From: Bacteroides sp. 214
GTDB lineage: Bacteria > Bacteroidota > Bacteroidia > Bacteroidales > Bacteroidaceae
NCBI RefSeq assembly: GCF_010501015.1
Contig: NZ_QVML01000019.1
Span: 1-64,000 of the forward strand
Reading direction: 5' to 3'
DNA: 64,000 nt
The notes below the pieces were generated by a model. The model saw only the letters and a list, made by a program, of their open reading frames with translations, did not search any database and was not told where the DNA came from. The position numbers and the translations under genes are program-made. Of the stretch, positions 26,708 to 37,069 are shown piece by piece (positions within the stretch are counted from its first letter, which is position 1; each line of letters starts with the position of its first letter).

Positions 26708-28201
26708 ATGAAGAAATTACTATTTACATTCGTGGCATTTTTTATTTTATCTGGTTGCCATGCACAAGTTTTGAGGGTTCATACCATTGGAGATTCCACT
26801 ATGGCAGATTATATGGAGAATACAACTCGCACCCGTGGATGGGGCGAAATGCTACAAGAGTTCTTTTCGCCTGAGGTGCAAGTCATGAACTATGCCCGTG
26901 GTGGACGAAGCTCCCGCTCGTTTCATCATGAAGGGCGTTGGGATATGGTAAAAGAAAATCTTAAACCGGGTGATTATGTGTTCATTCAATTCGCTCACAA
27001 CGACGAGCATGCTGGTGGAAAGGATGGCGCCGACTTTCGAGGAACCGAGCCATGGACTACTTATAAACGTTTTATCGAATTGTATGTGGACGAAACTCGT
27101 CAATTAGGTGGATATCCGATACTTATTACCCCTATCATTCGTCGTTATTTCGATGCGGATGGAAAAATATCACCTAAAGGCTGCCATGATATAGGCATCG
27201 CTCCTGATGACTCTACTCTTAATTACGTACGTGTAATGAAGCATATAGCACGCGAGAAGAAGGTAGCAATGGTAGATATTACTGCACTTACTAAGGCTTA
27301 CGTAGAAGAACTGGGTGCGGAAAATACAATTAAACAGATCTATGTGCCCACCGATGGTACACATACTCAGGCCACTGGTGCCGCAATTTATGCCAAACTT
27401 GTAGCTGATGACTTGAAGCGACAAGGTATCCTTGCCAAGTATATTCTTGACCCTGCTATTGTACTAAATCCTACCTCGCTGAATTTTCAGACGGTATATG
27501 TAAATGATGATGCTACCATCTGTTTTGATCTTACTGCCTTAAAACTATCGCCCGAAAACGGGATCCTTCGCCTCCAAGCACCTGTGGGTATGTTTCTTTC
27601 GGATAGTCCAAAAGGTGAACATAAAACAGTTCTGGAGTTGCCTTATAGCAATGGTAAACTTTGGAACCAATGTTGCTACCTACATTTTACACCGGTCAAA
27701 GATGAAGTTGTAGATACTGCTATTCGCATAAGTTATGGAGATCAGATACGTTTGCTCCCTATACAGGCGATTTGTAAAACCATCTCTCAGAAGAAGGATG
27801 TGGAACTTACAAAAAATCGCGTAGCGATGCGCGGCTTAGTAAAAATCGATGGTGGTATCACACTGGAAACGGGCACGTGGGTAGCCGAAATTGATGAAGA
27901 CGGAAATCGCTACGTAGAGTTGGTTGTGACAAACCACGAGAAGACGTTGGTTGTACAAGAACTTTCACTGACTCTTGTTGGCAAAGTGAGTTATCGCATT
28001 GCTTATGCATTTGGAAAGGATTTTTATCCTCGTACAGATATTGGCGAAGGAACACAAAGCGGCAATTTGGTGTTTCCGATAAATACAACACTTAACCCAG
28101 GAAAACAACTGCATATTCGTTTCTTCCCATGGAGCACTTCGGGAGGGGATGTTGTGTTTGAGTTGAAGAATTGCTCAATAAAAGGAATGGAAATAGAATA
28201 G
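26708..28201 (+). CDS. Rhamnogalacturonan acetylesterase-like lipoprotein (CE12, SGNH fold)
   Basis: A 497-residue esterase that would remove acetyl groups from pectin. Lipobox LSGC places the lipid on Cys17. The SGNH domain (about 22-245) has GDST with nucleophile Ser30, the GGRSSRSF block, FAHNDE, and the C-terminal catalytic pair in DGTHT. A second half of about 240 residues forms beta-rich domains with no clear match. Twice the usual CE12 length because of that extension. It has its own promoter; stop lies 26 bases from the convergent cdsA gene. Confidence 0.87.
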   Translation: MKKLLFTFVAFFILSGCHAQVLRVHTIGDSTMADYMENTTRTRGWGEMLQEFFSPEVQVMNYARGGRSSRSFHHEGRWDMVKENLKPGDYVFIQFAHNDEHAGGKDGADFRGTEPWTTYKRFIELYVDETRQLGGYPILITPIIRRYFDADGKISPKGCHDIGIAPDDSTLNYVRVMKHIAREKKVAMVDITALTKAYVEELGAENTIKQIYVPTDGTHTQATGAAIYAKLVADDLKRQGILAKYILDPAIVLNPTSLNFQTVYVNDDATICFDLTALKLSPENGILRLQAPVGMFLSDSPKGEHKTVLELPYSNGKLWNQCCYLHFTPVKDEVVDTAIRISYGDQIRLLPIQAICKTISQKKDVELTKNRVAMRGLVKIDGGITLETGTWVAEIDEDGNRYVELVVTNHEKTLVVQELSLTLVGKVSYRIAYAFGKDFYPRTDIGEGTQSGNLVFPINTTLNPGKQLHIRFFPWSTSGGDVVFELKNCSIKGMEIE

Positions 28202-28227
28202 CAGCTTGGGTTGATATTTACACAGAT

Positions 28228-29061
28228 TTACAGCGACACGCAGAACAGATAAACTACCGCTGCGGGGATAGCAAGCATTGAACTATCAAAGCGGTCGAGT
28301 ATACCACCATGACCGGGTAGGAGGGTGCCCGAATCTTTTACGCCAAGCTGACGTTTGAGCATGGATTCCACCAAGTCGCCCCATGTGCCGAATATCACCA
28401 CCACTAATGCCAGTCCTATCCACTGCCAAAGCATTAGGAACGAAAAATAGTGCGCTAAGACAAACGAAGCTCCAACGGCTACTAAAGCACCACCGAAGAA
28501 ACCTTCCCATGACTTCTTAGGCGAGATGCGCTCAAATAACCGGTGTTTGCCAAGTAGTGAACCGAAACAGTAAGCACCGGTATCACTTAACCACAGAAAG
28601 ATAAAGACGGATAGTGGCAGGATGTTATTGAACTCAACCACTTCTGTTGCGGGGTTGTAGTGAAACGCTAATATATTGACCAATGCAAAAGGTAGTGCCA
28701 CGTAGAGTTGAGCCAGCATGGAGTATGCCCAATTATTGAGCGGATGCGACTTTTTGAGGTATAGTTCACTGATAAGAAGGTAGAGCAATATGAAGATGTA
28801 GGGAATAAACACCTCGGAGCCTATCAGGTTACGGCAGAAAGTGTGGATAGCTAGAAACAATACAACAGCACCACTGGCATTGATAAACTTATTGATACTT
28901 ACAGTTTCGGAATTTACTAATGAACCAAATTCCCATACAGCCAATGCGCTGATTGTTGCAAAAAGGACAACGAACGATAAAGGGTGGGATATCATTCCGC
29001 CTATCAATATGATGACAAACAAAACACCCGTTATCGCTCGCTGTATAAAGTTATTTTTCAA
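28228..29061 (-). CDS. cdsA: Phosphatidate cytidylyltransferase (CDP-diglyceride synthase)
   Basis: A 277-residue inner-membrane enzyme making CDP-diacylglycerol from phosphatidic acid and CTP, the branch point of phospholipid synthesis. About eight membrane segments; the C-terminal signature GDLVESMLKRQLGVKDSG...LPGHGGILDRFDS is complete. The only start that keeps the N terminus is TTG at 29061; an in-frame stop lies five codons upstream and the first internal ATG would cut into the first membrane segment. It follows ftsH by 12 bases, forming a rsfS-ftsH-cdsA operon. Confidence 0.93.
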   Translation of the reverse strand: MKNNFIQRAITGVLFVIILIGGMISHPLSFVVLFATISALAVWEFGSLVNSETVSINKFINASGAVVLFLAIHTFCRNLIGSEVFIPYIFILLYLLISELYLKKSHPLNNWAYSMLAQLYVALPFALVNILAFHYNPATEVVEFNNILPLSVFIFLWLSDTGAYCFGSLLGKHRLFERISPKKSWEGFFGGALVAVGASFVLAHYFSFLMLWQWIGLALVVVIFGTWGDLVESMLKRQLGVKDSGTLLPGHGGILDRFDSSMLAIPAAVVYLFCVSL

Positions 29062-29073
29062 GGTGCGATTGTA

Positions 29074-31056
29074 TTAGTTTTCTTCTGCTTTTATAGCAGC
29101 AGCTTTCGCTTCTGCCTCTTTTTGTTGTTTTTCGTTCTCCATAATCTCTTCCGAACGCGAAGCCCACGGACGTTTACCGAATATCTTCTCTACATCTTCG
29201 GCAAAGATTACTTCCTTTTCAATGAGCAGCTCAGTGAGCGTATTGTGCTGTTCTTTGTGTTTTAACAAAATATCCTTTGCACGGGCATATTGTTCGTTGA
29301 CGATACGATTTACTTCTTCGTCAATAAGTTCAGCTGTTTTCTCACTATAAGGCTTGTTGAAAGAATATTCGTCGTTATTGTAGTAGCATAAGTTTGGCAG
29401 TTTTTCGCTCATACCGAGGTAGGCTGTCATGCCAAATGCTTGCTTTGTAACACGTTCCAAATCGTTCATGGCACCGGTGGAAATACGTCCAAGAAAGAGG
29501 TCTTCGGCAGCTCTACCACCTAATGTAGCACACATTTCGTCCAACATTTGTTCACGGGTAGTTATCTGTCGCTCTTCAGGAAGATACCATGCTGCACCAA
29601 GAGCGCGACCGCGGGGAACAATGGTTACCTTAATAAGTGGATTGGCATGTTCGAGTAGCCATGAAAGTCCTGCATGTCCTGCTTCGTGCGCAGCTATAGC
29701 GCGTCTTTCGGCCTCGGTGGTTATTTTGGTCTTCTTTTCTAGTCCTCCGATGATACGGTCTACCGCATCAAGAAAGTCTTGTTTACCAACAAACTTTTTG
29801 CCATGACGGGCAGCGATAAGTGCAGCCTCGTTGCATACATTGGCTATGTCGGCTCCCGAAAAACCAGGTGTTTGGCGTGCTAATAGGTCTACATCCACAC
29901 TATCATCTATTTTAATGGGACGCAAATGCACACCGAATACTTCTTTACGCTCGTTAAGATCGGGCAGATCTACATGTATCTGCCTGTCAAAGCGACCGGC
30001 ACGCAGCAAAGCTTTATCAAGAACATCTACACGATTTGTTGCTGCTAGGATGATGACACCACTATTAGAACCAAACCCATCCATTTCGGTCAATAATTGG
30101 TTGAGTGTATTTTCGCGTTCATCGTTTCCACCCATGCTTGGATTCTTACCTCGGGCGCGACCCACTGCGTCAATTTCGTCAATAAACACGATACAAGGAG
30201 CTTTTTCTTTAGCTTGCTTAAAGAGGTCACGTACACGAGAAGCTCCTACACCTACAAACATTTCTACAAAGTCTGACCCTGCCAACGAGAAAAATGGTAC
30301 GTTTGCTTCACCTGCCACAGCTTTCGCCAGCAATGTCTTACCGGTTCCTGGAGGACCTACAAGTAATGCGCCTTTAGGTATTTTGCCTCCCAAATCAGTA
30401 TATTTGTGTGGTTCTTTCAAGAACTCAACAATTTCTTCTACTTCTTGTTTTGCTTCTGCCAGCCCAGCCACATCCTTAAAGGTGATTTTAATAGAAGTCC
30501 CGCCCTTTTCAAAAAGTTGTGCTCTCGATTTTCCTACATTGAATACGCCACCGCCTGCACCGCCTCCGGCACTCATACGGCGGAAGAAGAAAATCCATAA
30601 GCCGATGATGAGTAGGAATGGGAGTGATTGCCAGAAGATAAGCATAAAGAGTTCTTTCTTCTTGTCGTACTTTACATTACCATCGAAGTGACCTTCTTGT
30701 CGTTCCTTTTCCAAGAAATTTGCCAAACTCTCGCGCGAGGGTGCCTCGGTTAGTACCAAGGGGTTTTTCCCAACTTTAGAAACCTCTTCCTTGAATACTT
30801 CTTTCACATGCTGCGGTTTGATAGATGCCTCTACTGAGCTATCATCGTAGCCAGTTACCTTGCTTACATATCCTTTTTGAACGAAACCTTGAAATTCGTC
30901 ATACGACACTTCTTTATTACTGGAGCTACCTTCGTTAGTAAGTAGTAAGCCTACCAACATAACCGCGATAATCATATACATCCAATTCAGGTTGAATTTG
31001 GGTATGTTGGTTTTACCGGGTTTCTTTCCGCTATTGTTGTTATTATTATTTTCCAT
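29074..31056 (-). CDS. ftsH: ATP-dependent zinc metalloprotease FtsH
   Basis: A membrane-bound AAA+ protease of about 660 residues that degrades misfolded and regulatory membrane proteins. Two membrane helices (about 24-41 and 136-158) flank a periplasmic domain; AAA module with Walker A GPPGTGKT (about 234-241), Walker [10 protein letters not shown] and SRH region; zinc protease motif HEAGH with a downstream Glu/Asp ligand. The ATG at 31056 is one base after the rsfS stop; a TTG three codons upstream is a less likely start. The Asn-rich N terminus is a local feature. Central gene of the rsfS-ftsH-cdsA operon. Confidence 0.95.
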   Translation of the reverse strand: MENNNNNNSGKKPGKTNIPKFNLNWMYMIIAVMLVGLLLTNEGSSSNKEVSYDEFQGFVQKGYVSKVTGYDDSSVEASIKPQHVKEVFKEEVSKVGKNPLVLTEAPSRESLANFLEKERQEGHFDGNVKYDKKKELFMLIFWQSLPFLLIIGLWIFFFRRMSAGGGAGGGVFNVGKSRAQLFEKGGTSIKITFKDVAGLAEAKQEVEEIVEFLKEPHKYTDLGGKIPKGALLVGPPGTGKTLLAKAVAGEANVPFFSLAGSDFVEMFVGVGASRVRDLFKQAKEKAPCIVFIDEIDAVGRARGKNPSMGGNDERENTLNQLLTEMDGFGSNSGVIILAATNRVDVLDKALLRAGRFDRQIHVDLPDLNERKEVFGVHLRPIKIDDSVDVDLLARQTPGFSGADIANVCNEAALIAARHGKKFVGKQDFLDAVDRIIGGLEKKTKITTEAERRAIAAHEAGHAGLSWLLEHANPLIKVTIVPRGRALGAAWYLPEERQITTREQMLDEMCATLGGRAAEDLFLGRISTGAMNDLERVTKQAFGMTAYLGMSEKLPNLCYYNNDEYSFNKPYSEKTAELIDEEVNRIVNEQYARAKDILLKHKEQHNTLTELLIEKEVIFAEDVEKIFGKRPWASRSEEIMENEKQQKEAEAKAAAIKAEEN

Positions 31057-31057
31057 A

Positions 31058-31417
31058 TTAATCAATGTCTGGGATGTTAGTTAATTGGGCATCTGCCCAA
31101 AGCGTTTCTAGATTATAGAATGTACGAACTTCGGGCAGGAAGATGTGTACCATTACATCGGCATAATCCATCGCCACCCACTCTGCATTTCGCAACCCCT
31201 CAATAGCGATGGGCTTTATGTTTGCACCTTCGCGTGTTGCCTCCCTAATGGAGTCTACGATAGCACCTATCTGGCTTGGTGAACTGCCTTGGCAGATAAC
31301 GAAGTATTGACAAATGGTATCGCCTATTCGTGTGAGATCTGCTATAACGATGTCTTTTCCTTTTTTATCTTGAATACCTTCGGCTATTTTCGTTAGTAAC
31401 AATTGACTTTCGTTCAT
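31058..31417 (-). CDS. rsfS: Ribosomal silencing factor RsfS
   Basis: A 119-residue protein that binds ribosomal protein L14 on the 50S subunit and blocks subunit joining in starvation. The core VIADLTRIGDTICQYFVICQG and the C-terminal EWVAMDYADVMVHIF segment are diagnostic. First gene of the rsfS-ftsH-cdsA operon, with a TATATTTG element at 31502-31509 giving a leader of about 78 bases. Confidence 0.94.
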   Translation of the reverse strand: MNESQLLLTKIAEGIQDKKGKDIVIADLTRIGDTICQYFVICQGSSPSQIGAIVDSIREATREGANIKPIAIEGLRNAEWVAMDYADVMVHIFLPEVRTFYNLETLWADAQLTNIPDID

Positions 31418-31501
31418 CTATATTCTTGATGTTTTACTGTTTTTATTTCTAATAACAAGACTCCTTTTCTCTTTGTTCCTGAAAATTAAGGAATCAACTG
31501 G

Positions 31502-31509
31502 CAAATATA
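31502..31509 (-). promoter_or_regulatory. -7 promoter element for rsfS-ftsH-cdsA (TATATTTG)
   Basis: Minus-strand TAnnTTTG match 85 bases before the rsfS ATG. Confidence 0.55.
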
Positions 31510-31619
31510 CATTGAATTTGTTGCATCTTGTTATGGAGTTACCGAAAACTCTTCTTTTTTTGCTTTTTTTAGATAGATTATTTAACGCAATTTAAGATAG
31601 GTGTAATTTTCAATAGTTG

Positions 31620-31627
31620 TATATTTG
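31620..31627 (+). promoter_or_regulatory. -7 promoter element for tRNA-Gln (TATATTTG)
   Basis: Plus-strand TAnnTTTG match 16 bases before the mature tRNA end. Confidence 0.65.
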
Positions 31628-31642
31628 CGGCAGATTTCAGTT

Positions 31643-31713
31643 TGGGCTATGGTGTAATGGTAACACTTCAGATTCTGGTCCTGACTTTCCAGGTTCGAAT
31701 CCTGGTAGCCCAA
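31643..31713 (+). tRNA. tRNA-Gln (anticodon CTG)
   Basis: A 71-base cloverleaf. Acceptor arms TGGGCTA/TAGCCCA pair fully with the weak T1-A72 pair typical of tRNA-Gln; discriminator A at 31713. Loop TTCTGGT gives anticodon CTG. The base pair next to the loop (A31-C39) is mismatched. T arm CCAGG-TTCGAAT-CCTGG. No encoded CCA. Confidence 0.93.
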
Positions 31714-31715
31714 CA

Positions 31716-31759
31716 AAAATAAGCCCGGTTTGTGTAACACAAGCCGGGCTTATTTTTTT
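31716..31759. terminator. Strong bidirectional terminator
   Basis: Stem AATAAGCCCGG.TTGTG / CACAA.CCGGGCTTATT with a 3-base loop and a T-run on one side and A-run on the other. It ends both tRNA-Gln and the convergent DUF349 gene. Confidence 0.88.
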
Positions 31760-31779
31760 AGATATATAGGGATGCTGCT

Positions 31780-33768
31780 TTACGCTTCTTTTTCTTCCCG
31801 CATAGATTCATCAATTACTTTAATCTTCTGCGCAACCAGTTCTATCTCTCCCTTTAACTTATCTACCTTGCGGCTTATTTCAGTTAGAAGGTTGTTGCCT
31901 TTTTTAGATGAAGCAGTAAGGAAACCAATGTTATTTTCATAAGTTTGCAACTCACTTTTCAAGTTCTCGTATTGACGTACCAACTTTTCGCGCTCTTTGT
32001 ATACGCTTTGTTGCCCTTTGCTCGCACTGATGTTTTCTTTGAAGTTGCTCAGTTTGCGTTTTGAATGGTTAAGATTGAGCATGGCGAATATCTTATCTAC
32101 CGCAGCACGATAGCGCTTATAGATTTTATCCTTATCTCTGAACGGCACATGCCCGATAGTATTCCATTCGTTCATTAGTTCGCGTACCAATTCATCGGCT
32201 TCAGCACTATCCATGGTTTCATCTATCGCTTCGAGCTGTTCGATGATAGAACGTTTCTTTTTTAAGTTCTCCACCTCTCCGCTACGTTGCGAAGAAGTTG
32301 CTTTGTTCTTTTGGTCAAAGAAATAGTCGCAAGCAGCAATGAAACGTTCCCAAATAGCTTTAGATTGTTTGCGAGGCGTTAAACCAATCTCCCTCCATTC
32401 TTTTTGTATTTGGATAAATTTGTCGGATGCCACTTTCCAGTCTGTGCTATCCTTCAAAGCTTCTGCTTGTTCGCACAAAGCTTTTTTCTTCTCCAAATTC
32501 TCGCTCATGCTACCTTTAATCGTTTGGAAGAATTCGCCTTTTTTCTTGAAGAATTCATCACAGGCACCGCGGAAGCGTTCAAAAACTTTTAGGTTTATTT
32601 TCATTGGTGCAAAGCCTATCGTTTTCCATTTGGCTTGCAATGCAATTACTTCTTTGGTCTTGGCTTCCCAGTCGTTAATGGTTTTCAACTCTGTATAATC
32701 TATGGCTTCTACTATTTCGCAAATAACCGTCTTTTGATCAAGGTTGAGTTGTTCTGTCTCTTTGATGCCTTCGAAGTGATCTTGGTGGCGTTTGTTCACC
32801 ACTGCTGATGCTTCTTTGAAACGATTCCACACTTCATCACGAAGGTCTTTGGCTACAGGGCCTGTTTCGCGATATTCTTGGTGTAGTTTCTGCAACTGAT
32901 AGAACGCTGAAATTGGGTCGGCTACCTCTGCTAGTTTTTCGGCAGATTCGCACAAGCGGTTCTTTATTTCTAAGTTCTTCTTGAAGTCGTAATCTCTAAA
33001 CTCGTTGTTCAGTTTCAATATATCGTAGAACTTCTCTACATAGAGTTGATAATTCTTCCACAATTCGTTTATCTTCCCTTGTGGAACGAGTTTTATCTCT
33101 TTCCATTGCTGTTGCAACTTCTTAAACTCGTTATATGATTTACTGGTATCTTCGGGTGACTCTACCAATGTTCTCAGTTGTTCAATGATGCGTTGTTTGA
33201 TAAGCAAATTTTCTTCTTTCTGCTTTTCAAGTTGGGCTGCAAGTTGATTTCTCTTTTCTTTGATGCCTCCTAAAACTTGCTTGAATTCTTGTTCCAGTTC
33301 ATCTACCGGAGGGAAAAAGTCTACTTCTTCGCCACCACCTTCCAAGAAAGCTTTCTTTGCAGCTTCAAACTGGGAATTATGTATTTTGTAGAAAGATTGT
33401 TTTAGTGTGTCGATAGCATGTTTGGTTACGTTTTCAGCATCTTCTGCCAATGTTTTTAGTTCTGCCAAAATGCTTTCTTTGGTTGGCTTAACCGGCTCTT
33501 TTACCTCTTTCTCTTCGGGTTGTACCTCTTCAATAGCTTTTGCCTCTTCAGCTTGCGTTTCTTCAACGATTGCGGATTTGACAGGCTCTTCGATCTGAGG
33601 TAGTTCGGCTGTTACGGGTGCTGCTGTTGTTTCAACAGAAGCCTGTTCTGTTGATTCTGTTGTTGGAATTACTTCTTGTTCAGGAATCGGAGCAGCTTCT
33701 GCCACCACTTTATTTTCTTCTAATTCTCCTTGTCCGATAGAATTATTAGTGTCATGGGAGTTCATCAT
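31780..33768 (-). CDS. DUF349 repeat protein
   Basis: A 662-residue cytoplasmic protein. The first 85 residues are acidic and low-complexity (E, P, T, A), followed by a helical rod of repeated DUF349 units of about 75 residues; W-K-x-I-G/L motifs recur (QWKEIKLVPQG, KWKTIGFAPMK, EWREIGLTPRK, EWNTIGHVPFR), each followed by I/L/V-W/Y/F-x-R/N-F/Y. A coiled coil ends the protein (about 590-655). DUF349 proteins are conserved in Bacteroidota but their function is not established. ATG at 33768 or 33765. Single-gene unit bounded by a terminator. Confidence 0.85.
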   Translation of the reverse strand: MMNSHDTNNSIGQGELEENKVVAEAAPIPEQEVIPTTESTEQASVETTAAPVTAELPQIEEPVKSAIVEETQAEEAKAIEEVQPEEKEVKEPVKPTKESILAELKTLAEDAENVTKHAIDTLKQSFYKIHNSQFEAAKKAFLEGGGEEVDFFPPVDELEQEFKQVLGGIKEKRNQLAAQLEKQKEENLLIKQRIIEQLRTLVESPEDTSKSYNEFKKLQQQWKEIKLVPQGKINELWKNYQLYVEKFYDILKLNNEFRDYDFKKNLEIKNRLCESAEKLAEVADPISAFYQLQKLHQEYRETGPVAKDLRDEVWNRFKEASAVVNKRHQDHFEGIKETEQLNLDQKTVICEIVEAIDYTELKTINDWEAKTKEVIALQAKWKTIGFAPMKINLKVFERFRGACDEFFKKKGEFFQTIKGSMSENLEKKKALCEQAEALKDSTDWKVASDKFIQIQKEWREIGLTPRKQSKAIWERFIAACDYFFDQKNKATSSQRSGEVENLKKKRSIIEQLEAIDETMDSAEADELVRELMNEWNTIGHVPFRDKDKIYKRYRAAVDKIFAMLNLNHSKRKLSNFKENISASKGQQSVYKEREKLVRQYENLKSELQTYENNIGFLTASSKKGNNLLTEISRKVDKLKGEIELVAQKIKVIDESMREEKEA

Positions 33769-33881
33769 TCATTCTTATTTAGGTGGTTAGGGAAACTCTA
33801 CAACCACAATTTCTCACAAATTAATGAAATAAAAGTTTCACTTCATAGAATTTGCACGTATTTTTTTCTTTTTTCTTCGCT

Positions 33882-35225
33882 TTATGACAATAAAACAGTA
33901 ATTCCCATATAAAGCATCATGCCGATGATATCGTTTGTGATAGCGATAAACGGGCCAGTGGCGATGGCGGGATCTATTTTGAATCGCTCTAATGTCATAG
34001 GAACAAATGTACCGAAAAGAGAAGCAAACATCACTACAGCAAACAGGCTGATGGAGACTGAATAAGTTACCGTAGCTGCCGCACCGTAGCGAACGAAATT
34101 ATAGATATAGACCAGCAATGAAATAATAGTTGCATTGATAAGTGCCACTACGAGTTCCTTGCCTACTTGTTTGTACATATCTTTAGAGGCGATAGAGTTA
34201 TTTGCCAATCCTTGCACCACAATTGCCGATGACTGCGTTCCTACATTTCCTCCGGTTCCTCCTATAAGCGGAATATAGAGTGCCATTTCGGGGTGAGCAG
34301 CAAAGGTGGTGTCAAAATTCCCAAGTATCATGGAGTTGCCTATTCCGCCAATCATTCCTATTAATAACCAAGGCAAACGCGCGGAGGTTTGCCGAAGTAC
34401 ACTATCGTCCGATTCTACATCTTTAGAAAGACCCGACGCTAATTGATAATCGCGTTCCGATTGCTCGCGCGCTTCTTCCATAACGTCGTCGAAGGTGATT
34501 TGACCAACCAGTCTTCCGATGCTATCGACAACAGGAATTGCAGCAATGTCGTACTTCTCAAAGTCTTGTACCACATCTTCGATGGGGGTGTCTACTCGTA
34601 CTGAGATAGGGTCGCTCTCCATGACATGTTTTACCTTAGAAACAGAGGGCGAGGTTATCATCTTCTTTAGCGGGAAGATACCACGCAGGCGCTCATCATC
34701 GTCGATAACATATACGTAATATATCTCGTCCAATTCTTCGCCTTGCTGCCTCATCTCTTTCAAACATTCGGGCATACTCCAGTTTTCATTTACGACCACC
34801 ATTTCCGTACCCATGTGTCCACCCGCAGTGTTTTCGTCGTACTTCAAGAGGTCTACGATATCGCCTGCTTGCTCAATGTCTTCAATGTGAGAAAGGATTT
34901 CCTCCTGCTTGTCTTCGTCGAAGTCGCGGATAAGTTCCACAGCATCGTCGGTGTCCATGTAATCGAGGAATCGCTTGGCTATAGTTTCGGAAGGTAGCAG
35001 GTCAAGAAACTCTTTCCGCTTGTCTTCGTCCATCTCCACCAGTGCGTCGGCAGCTGTTTCATTATCCAATTGCAGATAGATGAAACGCGCTTCGTCAAGA
35101 CTTAGCTCATCAATTAATTCGGCTATATCGGCAGGGTGCAGTCCATGAAGCAAATTTTTGGTTTGCTCGGCATCCTTTTGCTCAATGAGCTGTTTTATTT
35201 TATCGATGAATACATCTTCCATCAT
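33882..35225 (-). CDS. mgtE: Magnesium transporter MgtE
   Basis: A 447-residue Mg2+ channel/transporter. Order: N-terminal superhelical MgtE_N domain (about 1-130), two CBS domains (about 130-255) that sense cytoplasmic Mg2+, connecting helix and five membrane helices (about 285-447). The pore motif region PLIGGTGGNVGTQSSA is intact. Its ATG overlaps the rsmA stop by four bases (ATGA), so the two are translationally coupled. Confidence 0.94.
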   Translation of the reverse strand: MMEDVFIDKIKQLIEQKDAEQTKNLLHGLHPADIAELIDELSLDEARFIYLQLDNETAADALVEMDEDKRKEFLDLLPSETIAKRFLDYMDTDDAVELIRDFDEDKQEEILSHIEDIEQAGDIVDLLKYDENTAGGHMGTEMVVVNENWSMPECLKEMRQQGEELDEIYYVYVIDDDERLRGIFPLKKMITSPSVSKVKHVMESDPISVRVDTPIEDVVQDFEKYDIAAIPVVDSIGRLVGQITFDDVMEEAREQSERDYQLASGLSKDVESDDSVLRQTSARLPWLLIGMIGGIGNSMILGNFDTTFAAHPEMALYIPLIGGTGGNVGTQSSAIVVQGLANNSIASKDMYKQVGKELVVALINATIISLLVYIYNFVRYGAAATVTYSVSISLFAVVMFASLFGTFVPMTLERFKIDPAIATGPFIAITNDIIGMMLYMGITVLLS

Positions 35226-36007
35226 CGGCTAAGCTCCTTTTCTACTTTATTGGTTAGCTCTACAAACTCCTGCACGGAGAGTTGTTCGGGGCGTTTGTTA
35301 AATATCTCTTCTTGCGTCAGCGCACAATCCTTTCCTAATATGGACTTAATAGAGTTGCGCAAGGTTTTACGACGCTGGTTAAAGGTTGCCTTTACCACTT
35401 GCTTAAACAGTTTTTCGTCGCACGCCAATGTTTGTGTATCATTCCGTGTCATACGAATAATGGCACTTTTTACTTTTGGGGGTGGGTCGAATACATGTTC
35501 GTCTACGGTAAATAGGTATTCTACATCGTAAAATGCTTGTATCAGCACGCTAATAATTCCATATGCTTTCTTGCCCGGCTTGGATGCGATACGTTCGGCA
35601 ACCTCTTTTTGAATCATACCGGTGCAACAAGGTATAAAGTCTTTGTAGTCCAGCATTCTGAAGAATATCTGGCTGGATATATTATAAGGATAGTTACCGG
35701 TAAGTACAAACTGTTCTCCTTTGAATAGACGGTCGAGATGCATCTTGAGGAAATCATCCTCCACAATATCCTCTTCTAATGTTGGGAAATGTTGGCGCAG
35801 ATAAGCAACCGACTCAAAGTCCAGCTCCACCACCTTCAACGGGCGTTCTTTCTTCAGAAGAAACTGAGTGAGCACACCCGTGCCCGGCCCTACCTCCAGT
35901 ATGGGTAGTTGCGGACAGGCATCCACCGTATCGGCAATATTACTGGCTACCTGCATATCTTTTAGGAAGTGTTGTCCTAAAAACTTCTTGGGTTTTACTG
36001 TTCTCAT
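35222..36007 (-). CDS. rsmA: 16S rRNA (A1518/A1519-N6)-dimethyltransferase
   Basis: A 261-residue SAM methyltransferase that dimethylates two adjacent adenines in helix 45 of 16S rRNA. N-terminal KKFLGQHFL, motif I EVGPGTGVLT (about 38-47), and catalytic motif NYPYNISSQIF (about 104-114) are intact. Shares its promoter region with the divergent flippase-like gene; minus-strand TACCTTTG at 36046-36053. Confidence 0.95.
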   Translation of the reverse strand: MRTVKPKKFLGQHFLKDMQVASNIADTVDACPQLPILEVGPGTGVLTQFLLKKERPLKVVELDFESVAYLRQHFPTLEEDIVEDDFLKMHLDRLFKGEQFVLTGNYPYNISSQIFFRMLDYKDFIPCCTGMIQKEVAERIASKPGKKAYGIISVLIQAFYDVEYLFTVDEHVFDPPPKVKSAIIRMTRNDTQTLACDEKLFKQVVKATFNQRRKTLRNSIKSILGKDCALTQEEIFNKRPEQLSVQEFVELTNKVEKELSR

Positions 36008-36030
36008 TTCTGAATTCCGTTAATTTTCCT

Positions 36031-36053
36031 TATGTTTGCAGTTGGCAAAGGTA
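36031..36053. promoter_or_regulatory. Divergent promoter pair
   Basis: Plus-strand TATGTTTG (36031-36038) and minus-strand TACCTTTG (36046-36053) lie 7 bases apart, driving the flippase-like gene and rsmA. The two polymerases cannot bind at once. Confidence 0.6.
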
Positions 36054-36080
36054 ACTTTTTTGCCGAAGATTATTAAACGA

Positions 36081-37064
36081 ATGATGAAGAAACTGGTTAA
36101 AAACACTTTTAAGATAATTCTTCCGTTGCTTTTAGGGGTTTGTATACTGATTTGGCTCTATCGGGATTTTGATTTTTCAAAGGCAGGCAAAGTGCTATTT
36201 CATGAAATGAACTGGTGGTGGTTATTGCTTTCTTTGGTGTTTGGTGTGTTTAGCCATGTATTACGTGGTTGGCGCTGGAAACTGGCATTGGCTCCACTCG
36301 ATGCTTATCCTAAAACAACGAACTGCGTTAACTCTATTTTCTTTTCTTACTTTACCAACTTACTCTTACCTCGTGTAGGAGAAATTTCCCGTTGCGGAGT
36401 TCTATCAAAATATGATGCGGTACCTTTCTCTAAATCATTGGGCACAGTCGTTACCGAACGGTTGATAGACTCTTTTTGTGTAGGGGTTATAACCATTGTG
36501 GCATTGCTGAGTCAAATGTCAGTGTTCGAGAAATTCTTCGATGAAACAGGTACCAATTTTACTTCGCTGCTGAGCATCTTTACATCCATGCAATTCTATA
36601 TTGTATTGGTGTGTACCATTGGTGTGGGAGTGCTTATTTACTACCTGCTTCGCGCGCTTTCGTTCTTTGAGAAAGTAAAAGGTATTGCGCTAAACGTGTG
36701 GGAAGGGATTGTCTCGTTGAAGAAAGTGAAAAATAAGTTCTTATTTGCTTTTTATACATTCCTCATTTGGCTCTTCTATTTCTTGCAATTCTATCTCACG
36801 TTTTATAGCTTTGGCTTCAGTGCTCATTTGGGCGTTATGGCGGGATTGGTACTCTTTGTAGGAGGTAGTATTGCTGTTGTTGTACCTACTCCCAATGGAG
36901 CCGGGCCGTGGCATTTTGCTATTATCTCCATGATGATGCTCTATGGCGTAGACGCTACCGATGCCGGAATATTTGCATTAATAGTGCATGGTATACAAAC
37001 ATTTTTAGTAATTTTGTTGGGTATCTATGCTACAATAGCATTACCTATTATAAATAAAAAATAA
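36081..37064 (+). CDS. Lysylphosphatidylglycerol synthase transmembrane-like protein (flippase-like)
   Basis: A 327-residue inner-membrane protein with about eight hydrophobic segments, matching the LPG_synthase_TM/UPF0104 family. I place the start at ATG 36081 (MMKKL) since the frame upstream runs over the promoter and opens only at TTG. Recognisable features are HVLRGWRWKLAL after the second helix and the VPTPNGAGPWHFA segment in the last third. Members without the synthetase domain are thought to move lipids or glycolipids across the membrane; the substrate here is unknown. pepD follows by 5 bases. Confidence 0.85.
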   Translation: MMKKLVKNTFKIILPLLLGVCILIWLYRDFDFSKAGKVLFHEMNWWWLLLSLVFGVFSHVLRGWRWKLALAPLDAYPKTTNCVNSIFFSYFTNLLLPRVGEISRCGVLSKYDAVPFSKSLGTVVTERLIDSFCVGVITIVALLSQMSVFEKFFDETGTNFTSLLSIFTSMQFYIVLVCTIGVGVLIYYLLRALSFFEKVKGIALNVWEGIVSLKKVKNKFLFAFYTFLIWLFYFLQFYLTFYSFGFSAHLGVMAGLVLFVGGSIAVVVPTPNGAGPWHFAIISMMMLYGVDATDAGIFALIVHGIQTFLVILLGIYATIALPIINKK

Positions 37065-37069
37065 AGTCT

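Noticed and set aside
29831..30691. 286-codon plus-strand open frame inside ftsH
   Set aside because: Shadow of the conserved ftsH frame; composition is that of a reverse-complemented gene.
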